This document shows positions 33,917-42,097 of a stretch of DNA of 64,000 nucleotides, piece after piece (positions within the stretch are counted from its first letter, which is position 1; the number at the start of each line of letters is the position of its first letter). Below the pieces are notes generated by a model. The model was given only the letters and a program-made list of their open reading frames with translations. It did no database searches and was not told where the DNA came from. The stretch covers positions 9,114,001 through 9,178,000 of the forward strand of contig NZ_CP034539.1 of NCBI RefSeq assembly GCF_003963535.1, read 5' to 3'. Position numbers and translations under genes: made by a program. Source of the stretch: Streptomyces cyaneochromogenes (lineage in GTDB: Bacteria; Actinomycetota; Actinomycetes; Streptomycetales; Streptomycetaceae).

Positions 33917-34186
33917 AGCAGGGAGGGCTTACGCTCGCCAGCGAATCGGGCAGACACCGCCTGCCCTCAAGTGCCCGACGAGCCCTCTCTGTGTAGGGCC
34001 CCGGCGCGAGAGAGGTGGGTAAAGCCCCAGGGCCTTTTGCGGTACTTACCACCGTCCAAGAAAATCCACAAGATAAACGCAGCCACATGAATGAAAATCC
34101 CATCTCCGATTGCGGCAGTCATCAAGCGCCCTGACCCTGGAGGCGAATGTGAACTGTCGAGCAATGAGTAGACGATGGGAGTTGGC

Positions 34187-34522
34187 ATGTCTGAGTCTTC
34201 GAACGGCTACGCCTGCGAAGCTGGCGCTCAAGACTTCACTGCCACGGCATACCGAGACAGCAAGGGCCAACGCTGGGTCACGGTGACGGGCACCTGTTCA
34301 TGCCAAACCTCAGGCTACAAACTCAAGTTGGCACTTGCGTCCCCACTGCTCGTCCCAGTTCCCGAAGAACTGCACGTGAACCTGACCGAAGACGAGCCTA
34401 ACGGTCCTGTCCTCGATGTCATCACCCCCACAGAAGTGGAAAGTAAGTTCAAGATCAGCGACGAAGTGGAGCGAGTGGTATTCCGGAATCGAAATTTCAG
34501 TGTCGAGATCAAAAAGGAATGA
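34187..34522 (+). CDS. Hypothetical protein, 111 aa
   Basis: Not recognised. ATG at 34187 with GGGAG ahead is preferred over ATG 34175. The N-terminal half carries Cys residues in NGYACEAGAQ and VTGTCSCQTSGYK; the C-terminal half is beta-rich and charged. No signal peptide or membrane segment. Isolated gene of lower GC between non-coding stretches. Confidence 0.55.
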   Translation: MSESSNGYACEAGAQDFTATAYRDSKGQRWVTVTGTCSCQTSGYKLKLALASPLLVPVPEELHVNLTEDEPNGPVLDVITPTEVESKFKISDEVERVVFRNRNFSVEIKKE

Positions 34523-34707
34523 AAACTCTAGGTTGAGATAGCCCTTGGGGCTAAGAGGAGTACGCAAAGAGGGAAACACGAGAAGCGGTGAGGCTGGGGC
34601 CATCGTTACAGGATACTTCAATTGCCCCGGGTGGAAAATCAGCCTCAAAACCCTGCCGTGGAACATTTGTTCTGCGACATGACACTCTCGTAAGGCCTCC
34701 GGCTACA

Positions 34708-34807
34708 GGTCTTCCCCCTCCTTATGGCGTAAGGATGCTGCTGCCTCCCTGCGCGTCAAGGACTTCGCACGCCGGCTCCGCCGCTCCTTGACCCGATAGG
34801 GAAGACC
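34708..34807. repeat. Large nested palindromic intergenic element
   Basis: GGTCTTCCC (34708-34716) pairs with GGGAAGACC (34799-34807), and inside it GTCAAGGA (34755-34762) pairs with TCCTTGAC (34785-34792). The inner hairpin resembles a palindrome widespread in Streptomyces intergenic DNA. It fills most of the structured part of the 34523-34971 gap, where I see no gene. Confidence 0.6.
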
Positions 34808-34971
34808 GCAAGAGACCGTCAATTAGAGGAGGGAAGGGAAGAAATATTCAGATCAAAGGGGCGGGGTCGCTCTGCTGCCCAGGAACCATCGATGCTAAAG
34901 CGTGTTGCATAAGGCGCTTTAGGGCCGCAATTCCTCAGCGTCGCCAGCCGCTGCACTACTACCATGGCCAC

Positions 34972-36303
34972 GTGGCAACGACGAACGAACCTCCAGCGTG
35001 CCAACCTCTCACGCCGGTCTACCCCTATAACGAACCGGGCCAGCCTGTGCTTCTGCACGACGGCCCGATCGGTGGGCTGGGGGCAACCGACGTTCATGGC
35101 CGTGTGGAGTTGACCTGCTCTAACGGGCTCAGCTTTGAGTGGGAGGTCGGCGACGGAACATCGCCGGGCTTCGCCAACCGAGATGAGGTTCTTCTGATAC
35201 TCCACCGTCCGATGGGTGACATGGTTATGTCGGGAGTACCGCGCAACATCGACGGAGGATGGTCGAACGGGGCCGTCTTCGGAGACTCCCAGGCTCCCTT
35301 GACTCGAATCCTCGTTCATTGGTTCAACCTGCCGAACTGGCATGGTCCGTTGAGGCTGGCAGAGAAGATGGCCAACGGAGAACGCGAGTGGTCGGGCCGT
35401 TGGCAGCATCAAGCGAGCGGCTGGAAGATTACGCTCGACGTCCGCCCCGACTACCAGCGGGTTTGGCAGGGACTTTATGTGACTGATGTGTACGTGATGA
35501 CGCATGTCATGGAGGTGTCTCGCGCCGACGATGCCGTCTTTACAGCCGACGAAGCCAGCCATCTGCTGACCGCGATGCATGTCGGGATCTCGTTTGCACT
35601 CGGCCGATGGGCCGCTCCGATGTTGCCCGTCGGAGAAGACAGCGACGGTTGCGGGGTGTGGGAAGAATGGCTGGGCTCTCACTGCGACCCAGCGCGCCGC
35701 ACCAGCGATGGCTGGTGGTACGACCAAGATCATGAGTCACTCGGTGACTTCTTGAGCCTCGTGATCAAGGACTTCGCCGATCCTGACAGGCTTGTCCCAC
35801 TGCGGTTTGAGATGATGTACGCGATCTCCGCCACTGGGAGCCGTGACTTCGTCGAGCCCCGGATCATCATGGGTACGGCCGGCCTGGAGCACATCATGTG
35901 GCAGAGCCTCGTCCTAGGCGGTGCCCTAACCAAGCAGCAGTACAAGCAACGCCCAGCTCACGACCTGCTTCGCAGGGTGCTCCGCGGTGCCCACATCCCC
36001 GTCGATATCAACCCCCGCCACCTTCCGGCTGCCGCACAGTACGCCGCCGACGTGAAGGCGAAGGAAAACGAGAATATTGACGGGGCCGATGTTGTGACTT
36101 GGGTCAGGAACCGACTGGTGCATCCACAAGAATCACAGGAACCCGTCTACCGATTGGATGGATTGACTAGAGATGCATGGCTCCTCGCTCGTCATTACCT
36201 CGTACTGCTGATCCTCAGCTCAGTGGGATACAACGGCAAGTACAGGGACCTCACGCGAATCCGCGGCTGGGTGGGGGACGTAAGTCTGGTGCCTTGGGCC
36301 TGA
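34972..36303 (+). CDS. HEPN-motif protein of unknown function, 443 aa
   Basis: A cytoplasmic protein with a beta-rich N-terminal half and a helical C-terminal half ending in WVRNRLVHPQE, where R379-N-R-L-V-H384 fits the R-x4-H ribonuclease signature of HEPN domains. The overall plan (beta-rich N-terminal sensor plus C-terminal HEPN) resembles ApeA-type abortive-infection proteins. GTG at 34972 has no clear ribosome site. It stands alone in the accessory region. Family is by motif; antiphage function is inference. Confidence 0.55.
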   Translation: MATTNEPPACQPLTPVYPYNEPGQPVLLHDGPIGGLGATDVHGRVELTCSNGLSFEWEVGDGTSPGFANRDEVLLILHRPMGDMVMSGVPRNIDGGWSNGAVFGDSQAPLTRILVHWFNLPNWHGPLRLAEKMANGEREWSGRWQHQASGWKITLDVRPDYQRVWQGLYVTDVYVMTHVMEVSRADDAVFTADEASHLLTAMHVGISFALGRWAAPMLPVGEDSDGCGVWEEWLGSHCDPARRTSDGWWYDQDHESLGDFLSLVIKDFADPDRLVPLRFEMMYAISATGSRDFVEPRIIMGTAGLEHIMWQSLVLGGALTKQQYKQRPAHDLLRRVLRGAHIPVDINPRHLPAAAQYAADVKAKENENIDGADVVTWVRNRLVHPQESQEPVYRLDGLTRDAWLLARHYLVLLILSSVGYNGKYRDLTRIRGWVGDVSLVPWA

Positions 36304-36515
36304 GAACTTGGCCGCCGCAGAGCCGCCTTCGTGCAGTTGCTGACCTGGTCCGCGTTGCAACACTTCTTTGAACTCGGATGTGGAGGGCGGCCACCCGACG
36401 ACAGCCTCGATCAAGCGGGCGACGTCCCACGACCAGCGCCAAGCAGGTCCTGGAGACAGTCCGCTGACCGCCGTGCGGCACATCGATCACCCGGCCAACG
36501 CTGCGAGACGAGCCA

Positions 36516-37187
36516 CTAGCCGGTCCGTCGTCGGCCGCGGCGGTGCGCGTGGCGGCCGAGGGCCGTCGCGGCCGCGATCTTTACGACCACGACGGCCAGA
36601 ACGGCGCCGATTGTCCAGTCCGTCCAGCGTGGCCCGGAGAGCACAGCCTCCGCCAGGCCCAGGTGGACGGCGATGATCGCGAGAGCCAGGAACGCGATTC
36701 CGGCCCATGTGAGGTGTCTGCGTCTCAGCGAGGACGTGCGAGCAACGGCGCTGTCCTTCTGGTGTCGGGCGGCTGGCGCCCCTGCCCCATGCCCGACCTG
36801 CTCGTCCTGCTCGTCCTGCCAGTCCACCTGCAGTCCCTCGCGCCGACCGAACCTGTCGAGGTGCGTGGTCACGAGCTCTTGGAGTCGGCGCAGCCCCTGT
36901 TCGTCATCTCCCTCGGCGCGCAGCACCAGCGCGTCCCGTTCGGCGTGCAGCGTGCACCGGCCCCAGGGGAGGGTCAGAACGCCCTGGGTGTCGGACCACT
37001 CGACGTGGATCTGATCCGGCCGCAGACCGGGCGGCCGGTGACCGTCGGTCGGTGCAGCGGATGCGCCGCCGTGGTGGGACCGGGGGCGGTGGCCGAGGTG
37101 GCGGCCCTTGTTGCTCAGGTGCTTGCACAGCTGGACGAGGTACCGGCTGGGCCGGTCGGTCTCGACGCGGGCTTCGGTGATCGGCAT
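36516..37187 (-). CDS. DUF2218 protein with C-terminal membrane domain
   Basis: A 223-residue protein. The N-terminal 110 residues match DUF2218 (ARVETDRPSRYLVQLCKHLSNK, then IHVEWSDTQGVLTLPWGRC and a helix LRRLQELVTTHLDRFG). The C-terminus adds two transmembrane helices (LTWAGIAFLALAIIAVHLG and WTIGAVLAVVVVKIAAATALG), an unusual extension. ATG at 37187; divergent from a TetR regulator that probably controls it. The preceding gap 36304-36515 holds nothing I can support. Confidence 0.78.
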   Translation of the reverse strand: MPITEARVETDRPSRYLVQLCKHLSNKGRHLGHRPRSHHGGASAAPTDGHRPPGLRPDQIHVEWSDTQGVLTLPWGRCTLHAERDALVLRAEGDDEQGLRRLQELVTTHLDRFGRREGLQVDWQDEQDEQVGHGAGAPAARHQKDSAVARTSSLRRRHLTWAGIAFLALAIIAVHLGLAEAVLSGPRWTDWTIGAVLAVVVVKIAAATALGRHAHRRGRRRTG

Positions 37188-37242
37188 GGCCGTCCTCGGG
37201 TGTCGGTGGTGCGGATCCTTGAGGCGCTCGCCAGATTTATCG

Positions 37243-37274
37243 ATACATGATGTACTGGTCAAGTCATCGTGTAT
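37243..37274. promoter_or_regulatory. Putative TetR operator
   Basis: ATACATGATG (37243-37252) and CATCGTGTAT (37265-37274) form an imperfect inverted repeat (one mismatch in ten) in the DUF2218/TetR divergent promoter region, as expected for the operator of the adjacent TetR protein. Confidence 0.6.
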
Positions 37275-37302
37275 TAATGATGTCGCCTCGTACACTGCGG
37301 AC

Positions 37303-37884
37303 GTGCCGAAGCTGTGGAACGAGACGATCGAGGAGCACCGTCGGGCAGTACGGAAGACGGTCCTGGACGTGACTGGGGCCCTGGTGGCCGAGCAGGGGCT
37401 CCGGGGGGTGACGATGTCCCGGATCGCGGAGAGGACCGGGATCGGCCGGGCCACGCTGTACAAGTACTTCCCGGACGTCGAATCGATCCTGGCGGCCTGG
37501 CACGAGTGCCAGATCGAAGGCCATCTCGAGGAACTCGCCGCAGTCCGCGACTGCCCCGGCAGTCCCGGCGAGCGCCTGACGGCGGTTCTCGACGCCTACG
37601 CCCGTATCCAACGGCGTCGCCACGGACATGACCCGGAGATCGGTGCCGTACTGCACCGAGGGCAACACGTAGCTCACGCGGAGCAGCACCTGATCCGATT
37701 CCTCGCCGACCTGCTGGCCGAGGGAGTGGAGGCCGGCGAGGTACGCGCCGACGTCGCACCGGATGAGCTCGCTGCCTACTGCCTGCATGCTCTCTCGGCG
37801 GCCGGCGGGTTGCCGTCCGAGGCCGCGGTGCGCAGGCTGGTCCGCGTCACGGTGGACGGCCTGCGCCCGTCGCAGTCGGTGTAG
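37303..37884 (+). CDS. TetR/AcrR-family regulator
   Basis: A 193-residue TetR protein: N-terminal HTH (EQGLRGVTMSRIAERTGIGRA in parts, then TLYKYFPDVESILAAW) followed by a helical ligand domain. GTG at 37303 gives the normal TetR N-terminus; upstream in-frame codons would overlap the operator. Likely represses the divergent DUF2218 gene and itself. Confidence 0.88.
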   Translation: MPKLWNETIEEHRRAVRKTVLDVTGALVAEQGLRGVTMSRIAERTGIGRATLYKYFPDVESILAAWHECQIEGHLEELAAVRDCPGSPGERLTAVLDAYARIQRRRHGHDPEIGAVLHRGQHVAHAEQHLIRFLADLLAEGVEAGEVRADVAPDELAAYCLHALSAAGGLPSEAAVRRLVRVTVDGLRPSQSV

Positions 37885-37943
37885 CCCGATCAGTCAGCCC
37901 GCGCATGTCGACGCGCATGAGCCCGTCCCATTGAGTCAAACGC

Positions 37944-37976
37944 GCTCGGGCGCCTCTGTTCACAGGGCGCCCGAGC
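37944..37976. terminator. Bidirectional terminator
   Basis: An 11-bp perfect stem (GCTCGGGCGCC at 37944-37954, complement at 37966-37976) lies between the convergent tetR and DUF4396 genes. Confidence 0.85.
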
Positions 37977-37997
37977 ACGCGTGGTCCGTCCGGCGTC

Positions 37998-38531
37998 TCA
38001 ATGGTGGGCGTGTACGACGGCGTGGCCCTTGCCGCGGCCGATCATCCACTTGTTGACCGGGGTGGTGATCAGGAAGGCGACCCCGAACCCGCCCAGCAGG
38101 GCCGACCAGAACAGCCCGTCCGACAGGTGGGCGTCCATCGCGCCCGGGGTGAGCGCGATGATGGCGTTGTCGACGAGCTCCATCACGGCGATCGAGACCG
38201 TGTCGGCGGCCAGCGCGACCTTGATCGCGGACTTGAGGTCCAGGCCGGCCCGGAGGACCGCGAACAACGTGAACGAGTAGCCGAACAGGAACGCCAGCGT
38301 GATCGCCAGCACCATGGTGGGGACGTTGCCCCACAGCAGTGCGGTGCCGATGACCATGCCGAGGATCTCGCCGATGGCGCAACCGGTCAGGCAGTGCAGC
38401 GTCGCCTTCGCCGCCGTCGACCAGGACGCCCCCGGGTGAGCGCCGTGGTGTGCCGCGTGGCCGTGGCCCTCGTGGTCGATGGGGGTGTGCGTGGCGTCGG
38501 TGTGATGAGTGCTGTGATCCATGACCTTCAT
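37998..38531 (-). CDS. DUF4396 membrane protein with His-rich N-terminus
   Basis: A 177-residue integral membrane protein with about four transmembrane helices (GEILGMVIGTALLW, MVLAITLAFLFGYSFTLFAVL, others) matching DUF4396. The first 40 residues are rich in His and Asp (DHSTHHTDATHTPIDHEGH), probably binding copper. ATG at 38531. A CsoR-type operator lies 58 bp upstream, so the gene is likely copper-induced. Its transport or sensing role is not established. Confidence 0.8.
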   Translation of the reverse strand: MKVMDHSTHHTDATHTPIDHEGHGHAAHHGAHPGASWSTAAKATLHCLTGCAIGEILGMVIGTALLWGNVPTMVLAITLAFLFGYSFTLFAVLRAGLDLKSAIKVALAADTVSIAVMELVDNAIIALTPGAMDAHLSDGLFWSALLGGFGVAFLITTPVNKWMIGRGKGHAVVHAHH

Positions 38532-38588
38532 CCCCAATCCCCAATCCCGTTCAGTGTGACCGCCGCGTGGGGCTCACGATCCCCAAAC

Positions 38589-38609
38589 ATATACCCCTGG
38601 GGGGTATAT
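38589..38609 (-). promoter_or_regulatory. CsoR-type copper operator 1
   Basis: ATATACCCC-TGG-GGGGTATAT at 38589-38609 has 9-bp perfect arms and matches the TACCCC...GGGGTA operators bound by CsoR copper-sensing repressors. It precedes the DUF4396 gene. Confidence 0.85.
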
Positions 38610-38716
38610 TCCAAGGGTGATCCTGTCCCGTGGGAGTTCGTGCGCCGTCTGTGGCATTCGTGCTGATCGACGGGGCGCGGGCGGACTTCCGCTCGGATAC
38701 AGGCCGGCGCGGCCGG

Positions 38717-38743
38717 GGCGCCCGGGAATCGGACCCGGGCGCC
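38717..38743 (-). terminator. Terminator of the multicopper oxidase gene
   Basis: A 10-bp perfect stem (GGCGCCCGGG at 38717-38726, complement at 38734-38743) with a 7-base loop lies 15 bp after the oxidase stop. Confidence 0.8.
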
Positions 38744-38758
38744 TACGGTCTGTTGGGA

Positions 38759-40339
38759 TCAGCCCTGGTAGCCCACCAACGCCATCATTCCGGCCTCGCC
38801 GTGGTAGGCGTTATGGCAGTGCAGCATCCACTGCCCCGGGTTGTCCGCGTCGAAGAACACGGACAGCGTCCTCTTCGGCAGGACGATCGCGGTGTCCTTG
38901 CGAGGGCCACCGCTGCTGAGCTGGTAGGTGTGGCCGTGCAGGTGCATCGGGTGCCACATGGTGGTGGTGTTGACGAAGTCCAGCCGCACCCGCCGGCCTT
39001 CTTCGACAGTGATCGGGTTCGCGGTCGGGTTGTTCATGTCGAACCGCTTGCCGTTGATGGCCCAGTCGTAGGCCATCATGCCGCCGGTCAGCTCGATGCG
39101 GTGGACCTGATCCGCCTTCTTCGAGGCCAGCCGGACGTCGTCCGCAGCGCGCAGCTGCGAAGCGGTCGTGATCTTTCCGTCCAGCTCCTTGGGGCGCGTG
39201 GTGGGCTTTGGCGGCCCGCCCGAGCCGGTGCGGATCAGTGCCATACCGCTGGCGTTCTTGCCCTCCGCCAGTGCGACGAGCGGGAAGACGCCGTCGCCCA
39301 GGGTGACGAGGGCGTCGTAGCGCTCGCCCATGCCGATCAGCACGGTGTCGACCTGCTGGTGCCGGATCGGGAAGCCGTCGGTGTGGGTGAGGGTGAGCTG
39401 GTGGCCGCCGAGGGCGACGCGGTACGCGGTGTCGCCGCCGGCGTTGATCAGGCGCAACCGGACGCGCTTGCCGGGTTTGGTGCGGAAGACGTCCGGGTCG
39501 GCCGGAACACGTCCGTTGATGAGGTGGTGGGGGTACTTCACGTCGCCGGCGTCGCCCCCGAGCAGCGGGCTCCGGGCGCCCATCAGCATGAACCTCATCG
39601 ACATGTCCGAGCCGGAGGACGGGGACGGTGAGCTGCTCGGCGTGTCCGTGCCGCCGCCCATGTCCATCCCGCCCATGTCATGTTCCTCGCTGTGCATTCC
39701 GCCCATGCCCTGCCTCAGCTCGGCGAACGCTTCGTCCGGTGTGCCGGTGACGCCGTCGAGCCAGTCGTCGAGGACGATCACCCACTCCTCGTCGTACGAC
39801 AGTGGCTCCCGGGGATCCTCCACGATCAAAGGTGCGTACAGGCCCCGGTCGAGCTGGACACCGACGTGCGGGTGGAAGAAGTAGGTGCCGGGTGCGTCCG
39901 CGGTGAACCGGTAGGTGAAGTTGCGTCCTGCCCGGACGGCGCTCTGGGTGGCCGGCGGCGCGCCGTCCATGTCGTTGCGCAGGGCGATGCCGTGCCAGTG
40001 GATGGAGGTGGTGGCCCGGTCCGGCAGCTGGTTGGACAGCGTGGCGGCCAGCGTGTCGCCGGCCGAGACGCGCACTTCCTTGCCCGGCAGTTGGCCGCTG
40101 AAGGCCCAGGTGCCGGCCGTGATGCCCGCGCCCAGGTCGACCATGGCCCGGGCAGCGGTCAGGGGCAGTTCGTGTGTCCTGCCTGACTTGGCGCGCTTCT
40201 TGTCGGCGGCGGCGACGGCCGGCCCGGAGGGGCTGATCAGGGCAGGTGTGCTGCTGGAGCTGCTGCAGGCGGCGAGCGCGCCCGCGCCCGCGACGCCGAG
40301 TCCGGCCAGCAGGACGGAGCGGCGGTTCATGCTGTTCAC
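38759..40339 (-). CDS. Tat-exported multicopper oxidase lipoprotein
   Basis: A 526-residue laccase-like oxidase. N-terminus NRRSVLLAG plus lipobox LAAC (Cys25) indicates Tat export and lipid anchoring. Copper sites are complete: HWHG and HPHVG (N-terminal type 2/3), HPMHLHGH and HCHNAYHGEAGM (C-terminal type 1/2/3). A Met/His-rich insertion (GMGGMHSEEHDMGGMDMGGG) resembles the copper-binding loop of CueO-type cuprous oxidases. GTG at 40339 has GAGGA ahead; ATG 40330 is possible. It follows the DUF6153-like gene behind a CsoR operator, so its likely role is periphery copper detoxification. Confidence 0.92.
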   Translation of the reverse strand: MNSMNRRSVLLAGLGVAGAGALAACSSSSSTPALISPSGPAVAAADKKRAKSGRTHELPLTAARAMVDLGAGITAGTWAFSGQLPGKEVRVSAGDTLAATLSNQLPDRATTSIHWHGIALRNDMDGAPPATQSAVRAGRNFTYRFTADAPGTYFFHPHVGVQLDRGLYAPLIVEDPREPLSYDEEWVIVLDDWLDGVTGTPDEAFAELRQGMGGMHSEEHDMGGMDMGGGTDTPSSSPSPSSGSDMSMRFMLMGARSPLLGGDAGDVKYPHHLINGRVPADPDVFRTKPGKRVRLRLINAGGDTAYRVALGGHQLTLTHTDGFPIRHQQVDTVLIGMGERYDALVTLGDGVFPLVALAEGKNASGMALIRTGSGGPPKPTTRPKELDGKITTASQLRAADDVRLASKKADQVHRIELTGGMMAYDWAINGKRFDMNNPTANPITVEEGRRVRLDFVNTTTMWHPMHLHGHTYQLSSGGPRKDTAIVLPKRTLSVFFDADNPGQWMLHCHNAYHGEAGMMALVGYQG

Positions 40340-40428
40340 GGGGATGTCCTCTTCTCGATCTCGCTTCTGTTCGGCCGCGTTCGGACACGGCTGAGCGCAC
40401 ACGTGAGCGCGCGCAGCCGGGGCGCGGC

Positions 40429-40902
40429 CTACAGCAGCAATCGAGAAAGGACCGAAAGATCGGGTGGGGCCCTGCCTGCGGTGCCCGGGACGTCACGGCC
40501 GACGGCTGCTCCGGGCGGGAGGGCCGAAGCCGAGCCGGTGGAGGGCTGGTGGGGAGGCGTGAGCTTCACGCTGTCCACGCCGGCGGCGGAGCAGTGCTGC
40601 ATCACGGTGCCCGAGCACGCCCCGTCATCGTCGTGGGCCGCGGTCGGGTCGATGACGGCGCGCGGCATGGCATGCCCGCCCGTGTGGACGGGCATCGCCG
40701 GTGCGTCCGTGTGGTGCATACCCGCGAGGCCGCCCGTCCCGGAAGCTTCGGCGGGTGCCACGTGATTGATGGCGGCGGCAGTTTCGTGGTGGACGAGCAC
40801 GGCAAGCGTCGCCACCAGCGCGATGACGGCAGCACGTGTCCACCGGAGCACGGCGCCCTGAGTGGCGCCTCCTCGGTGACCGGCTGTCGTCATGGCTTCC
40901 AT
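40429..40902 (-). CDS. DUF6153-like small exported protein
   Basis: A 157-residue protein with one N-terminal hydrophobic segment (AAVIALVATLAVLVHHE) and a His/Met-rich exterior (GMHHTDAPAMPVHTGGHAMP) plus Cys residues in GACSGTVMQHC. The composition suggests copper binding at the cell surface. ATG at 40902 or 40893; neither has a clear ribosome site. Directly downstream of the second CsoR operator and upstream of the multicopper oxidase. Confidence 0.65.
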   Translation of the reverse strand: MEAMTTAGHRGGATQGAVLRWTRAAVIALVATLAVLVHHETAAAINHVAPAEASGTGGLAGMHHTDAPAMPVHTGGHAMPRAVIDPTAAHDDDGACSGTVMQHCSAAGVDSVKLTPPHQPSTGSASALPPGAAVGRDVPGTAGRAPPDLSVLSRLLL

Positions 40903-40934
40903 CCGTGTCTGAACTGAAACGGCCGTTGCCCGTC

Positions 40935-40954
40935 AATATACCCCGCGGGGGTAA
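40935..40954 (-). promoter_or_regulatory. CsoR-type copper operator 2
   Basis: TACCCC-GC-GGGGGTA (40939-40953) lies about 35 bp before the DUF6153-like and multicopper oxidase genes and has the same core as the site at 38589. Confidence 0.85.
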
Positions 40955-41001
40955 GCCGGCGCCTGGAGTGGCGAGGGACGCGGACGCCCACCGCCACGGG
41001 G

Positions 41002-41166
41002 CTACAGCCGCAATGCGCGGCGCAAAGTGTCGCTGAACTCCGCGAACTTCTCCTCGGCCTGGGCGGGATCGGTGCGGGCTGCGTCGGTGACGCAGCCGCG
41101 TACGTGGTCGTCGAGGAGGCCGAGGGCGACTTCCTGCAGGGCGCGGCCGGCGGCGCTGATCGGGCG
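41002..41166 (-). pseudogene. csoR remnant (C-terminal half)
   Basis: The minus strand from about 41166 to TAG at 41002 encodes the C-terminal half of a CsoR copper repressor: ISAAGRALQEVALGLLDDH, then V-R-G-C with the His-x3-Cys copper ligands, and a final DTLRRALRL. The N-terminal half with the first copper-binding Cys and the start codon is absent. At the break, sequence switches to an oppositely oriented stress-protein fragment. Confidence 0.8.
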
Positions 41167-41381
41167 ACCACCACGTCGTGGTCCTGATGCTCAGCGGCCT
41201 GCTCTACGGTGCCCTGTTCGGCGCTCTCTTCGGCTTCGCCGGGCACGCCCTGACAGGCGGCCGGCGCGACTTCGCCTCACGCAGTCAGATCGTCGCGGCC
41301 CGTTACGACGTCGTCGCCGAGGCCGAATGCGCGGAGGAGGCGAAGAACCTGCTCATCAAACTCGGCCGGCGCGAGGGCTGA
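41163..41381 (+). pseudogene. General stress protein remnant (C-terminal part)
   Basis: A C-terminal fragment of a general-stress (GSP17M-like) membrane protein: one glycine-zipper helix LLYGALFGALFGFAGHAL, then TGGRRDFASRSQIVAARYDVV. About two thirds of the usual N-terminus is missing. It abuts the csoR remnant head to head near 41165, implying a rearrangement. GTG at 41178 could still initiate a 67-residue peptide. Confidence 0.65.
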
Positions 41382-41500
41382 GGGACGACGACCGCCGATC
41401 CGGGTTCGGGGGTCGACTCCCGTTGGCTGATCGGTACGCTGATCCGGCCGGCACGAGGACGAGCGCCCTGCCGAGGGGTACGGATGGGAAGGCGGGGCAC

Positions 41501-41896
41501 GTGACGATCAGAGCCGGAGCGGCTGGGAGCCTCTTGGGGCGCCTGCTGCTGCTCGGGCTGCTTTTCATCGGCCTCGGTGTCATCCATACCCTCGCGCACG
41601 CCGACGCCCACGAGGGCCTTACGACGTCCGGGCACACGCACACCAGGACCTCCCCGGGCGCCACCATCACCACGGCCTCGGACGCCGACACCACACCGGT
41701 AGCCACGGCCGCAGACCCGGACTCTCTCCCAGACGCCGACTGCTGGGCCTCCGTCCCCGCAGGATCGTGGCTGATCCCCCCGGCGCAGTCCGTGGCCGAG
41801 AACGCGACCACCGCGTCCCCGGCGCTGCCCGCGAACGGGCCTCCCGGCCGAAACGCGCACACCTCGCTCCACGCGCTGGGAGTCCTGCGGATCTAG
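41501..41896 (+). CDS. Small His-rich membrane or exported protein, 131 aa
   Basis: N-terminal hydrophobic helix LLGRLLLLGLLFIGLGVIHTL followed by a His/Thr-rich exterior (HADAHEGLTTSGHTHTRT) and a Cys in PDADCWASV. Organisation resembles the DUF6153-like gene at 40429. GTG at 41501 has GGAAGG ahead. Probably another copper-associated surface protein. Confidence 0.55.
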   Translation: MTIRAGAAGSLLGRLLLLGLLFIGLGVIHTLAHADAHEGLTTSGHTHTRTSPGATITTASDADTTPVATAADPDSLPDADCWASVPAGSWLIPPAQSVAENATTASPALPANGPPGRNAHTSLHALGVLRI

Positions 41897-42097
41897 ACAC
41901 CGGACCCGCGCCGCGGCACACCCCTGCCCGCGCGCGGCCAGAAGCCCGGCCCGATGCTCCCGACGGGGTACCCGGGCCGCCTTCCCCGTCCGTGTCTGTC
42001 CGTGTCCTTCCGGGCCGACGCCGTGAGCCGAATGCGCCGACATCCGCGCGAGCGCACCCGCCACGGCCGGCCCGTGCCGAAAGGTGTCACCGTTCCC

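Noticed and set aside
34588..34791. 67-codon plus-strand frame over the palindromic element
   Set aside because: Lies on a structured repeat, has no ribosome site and a random-looking composition.
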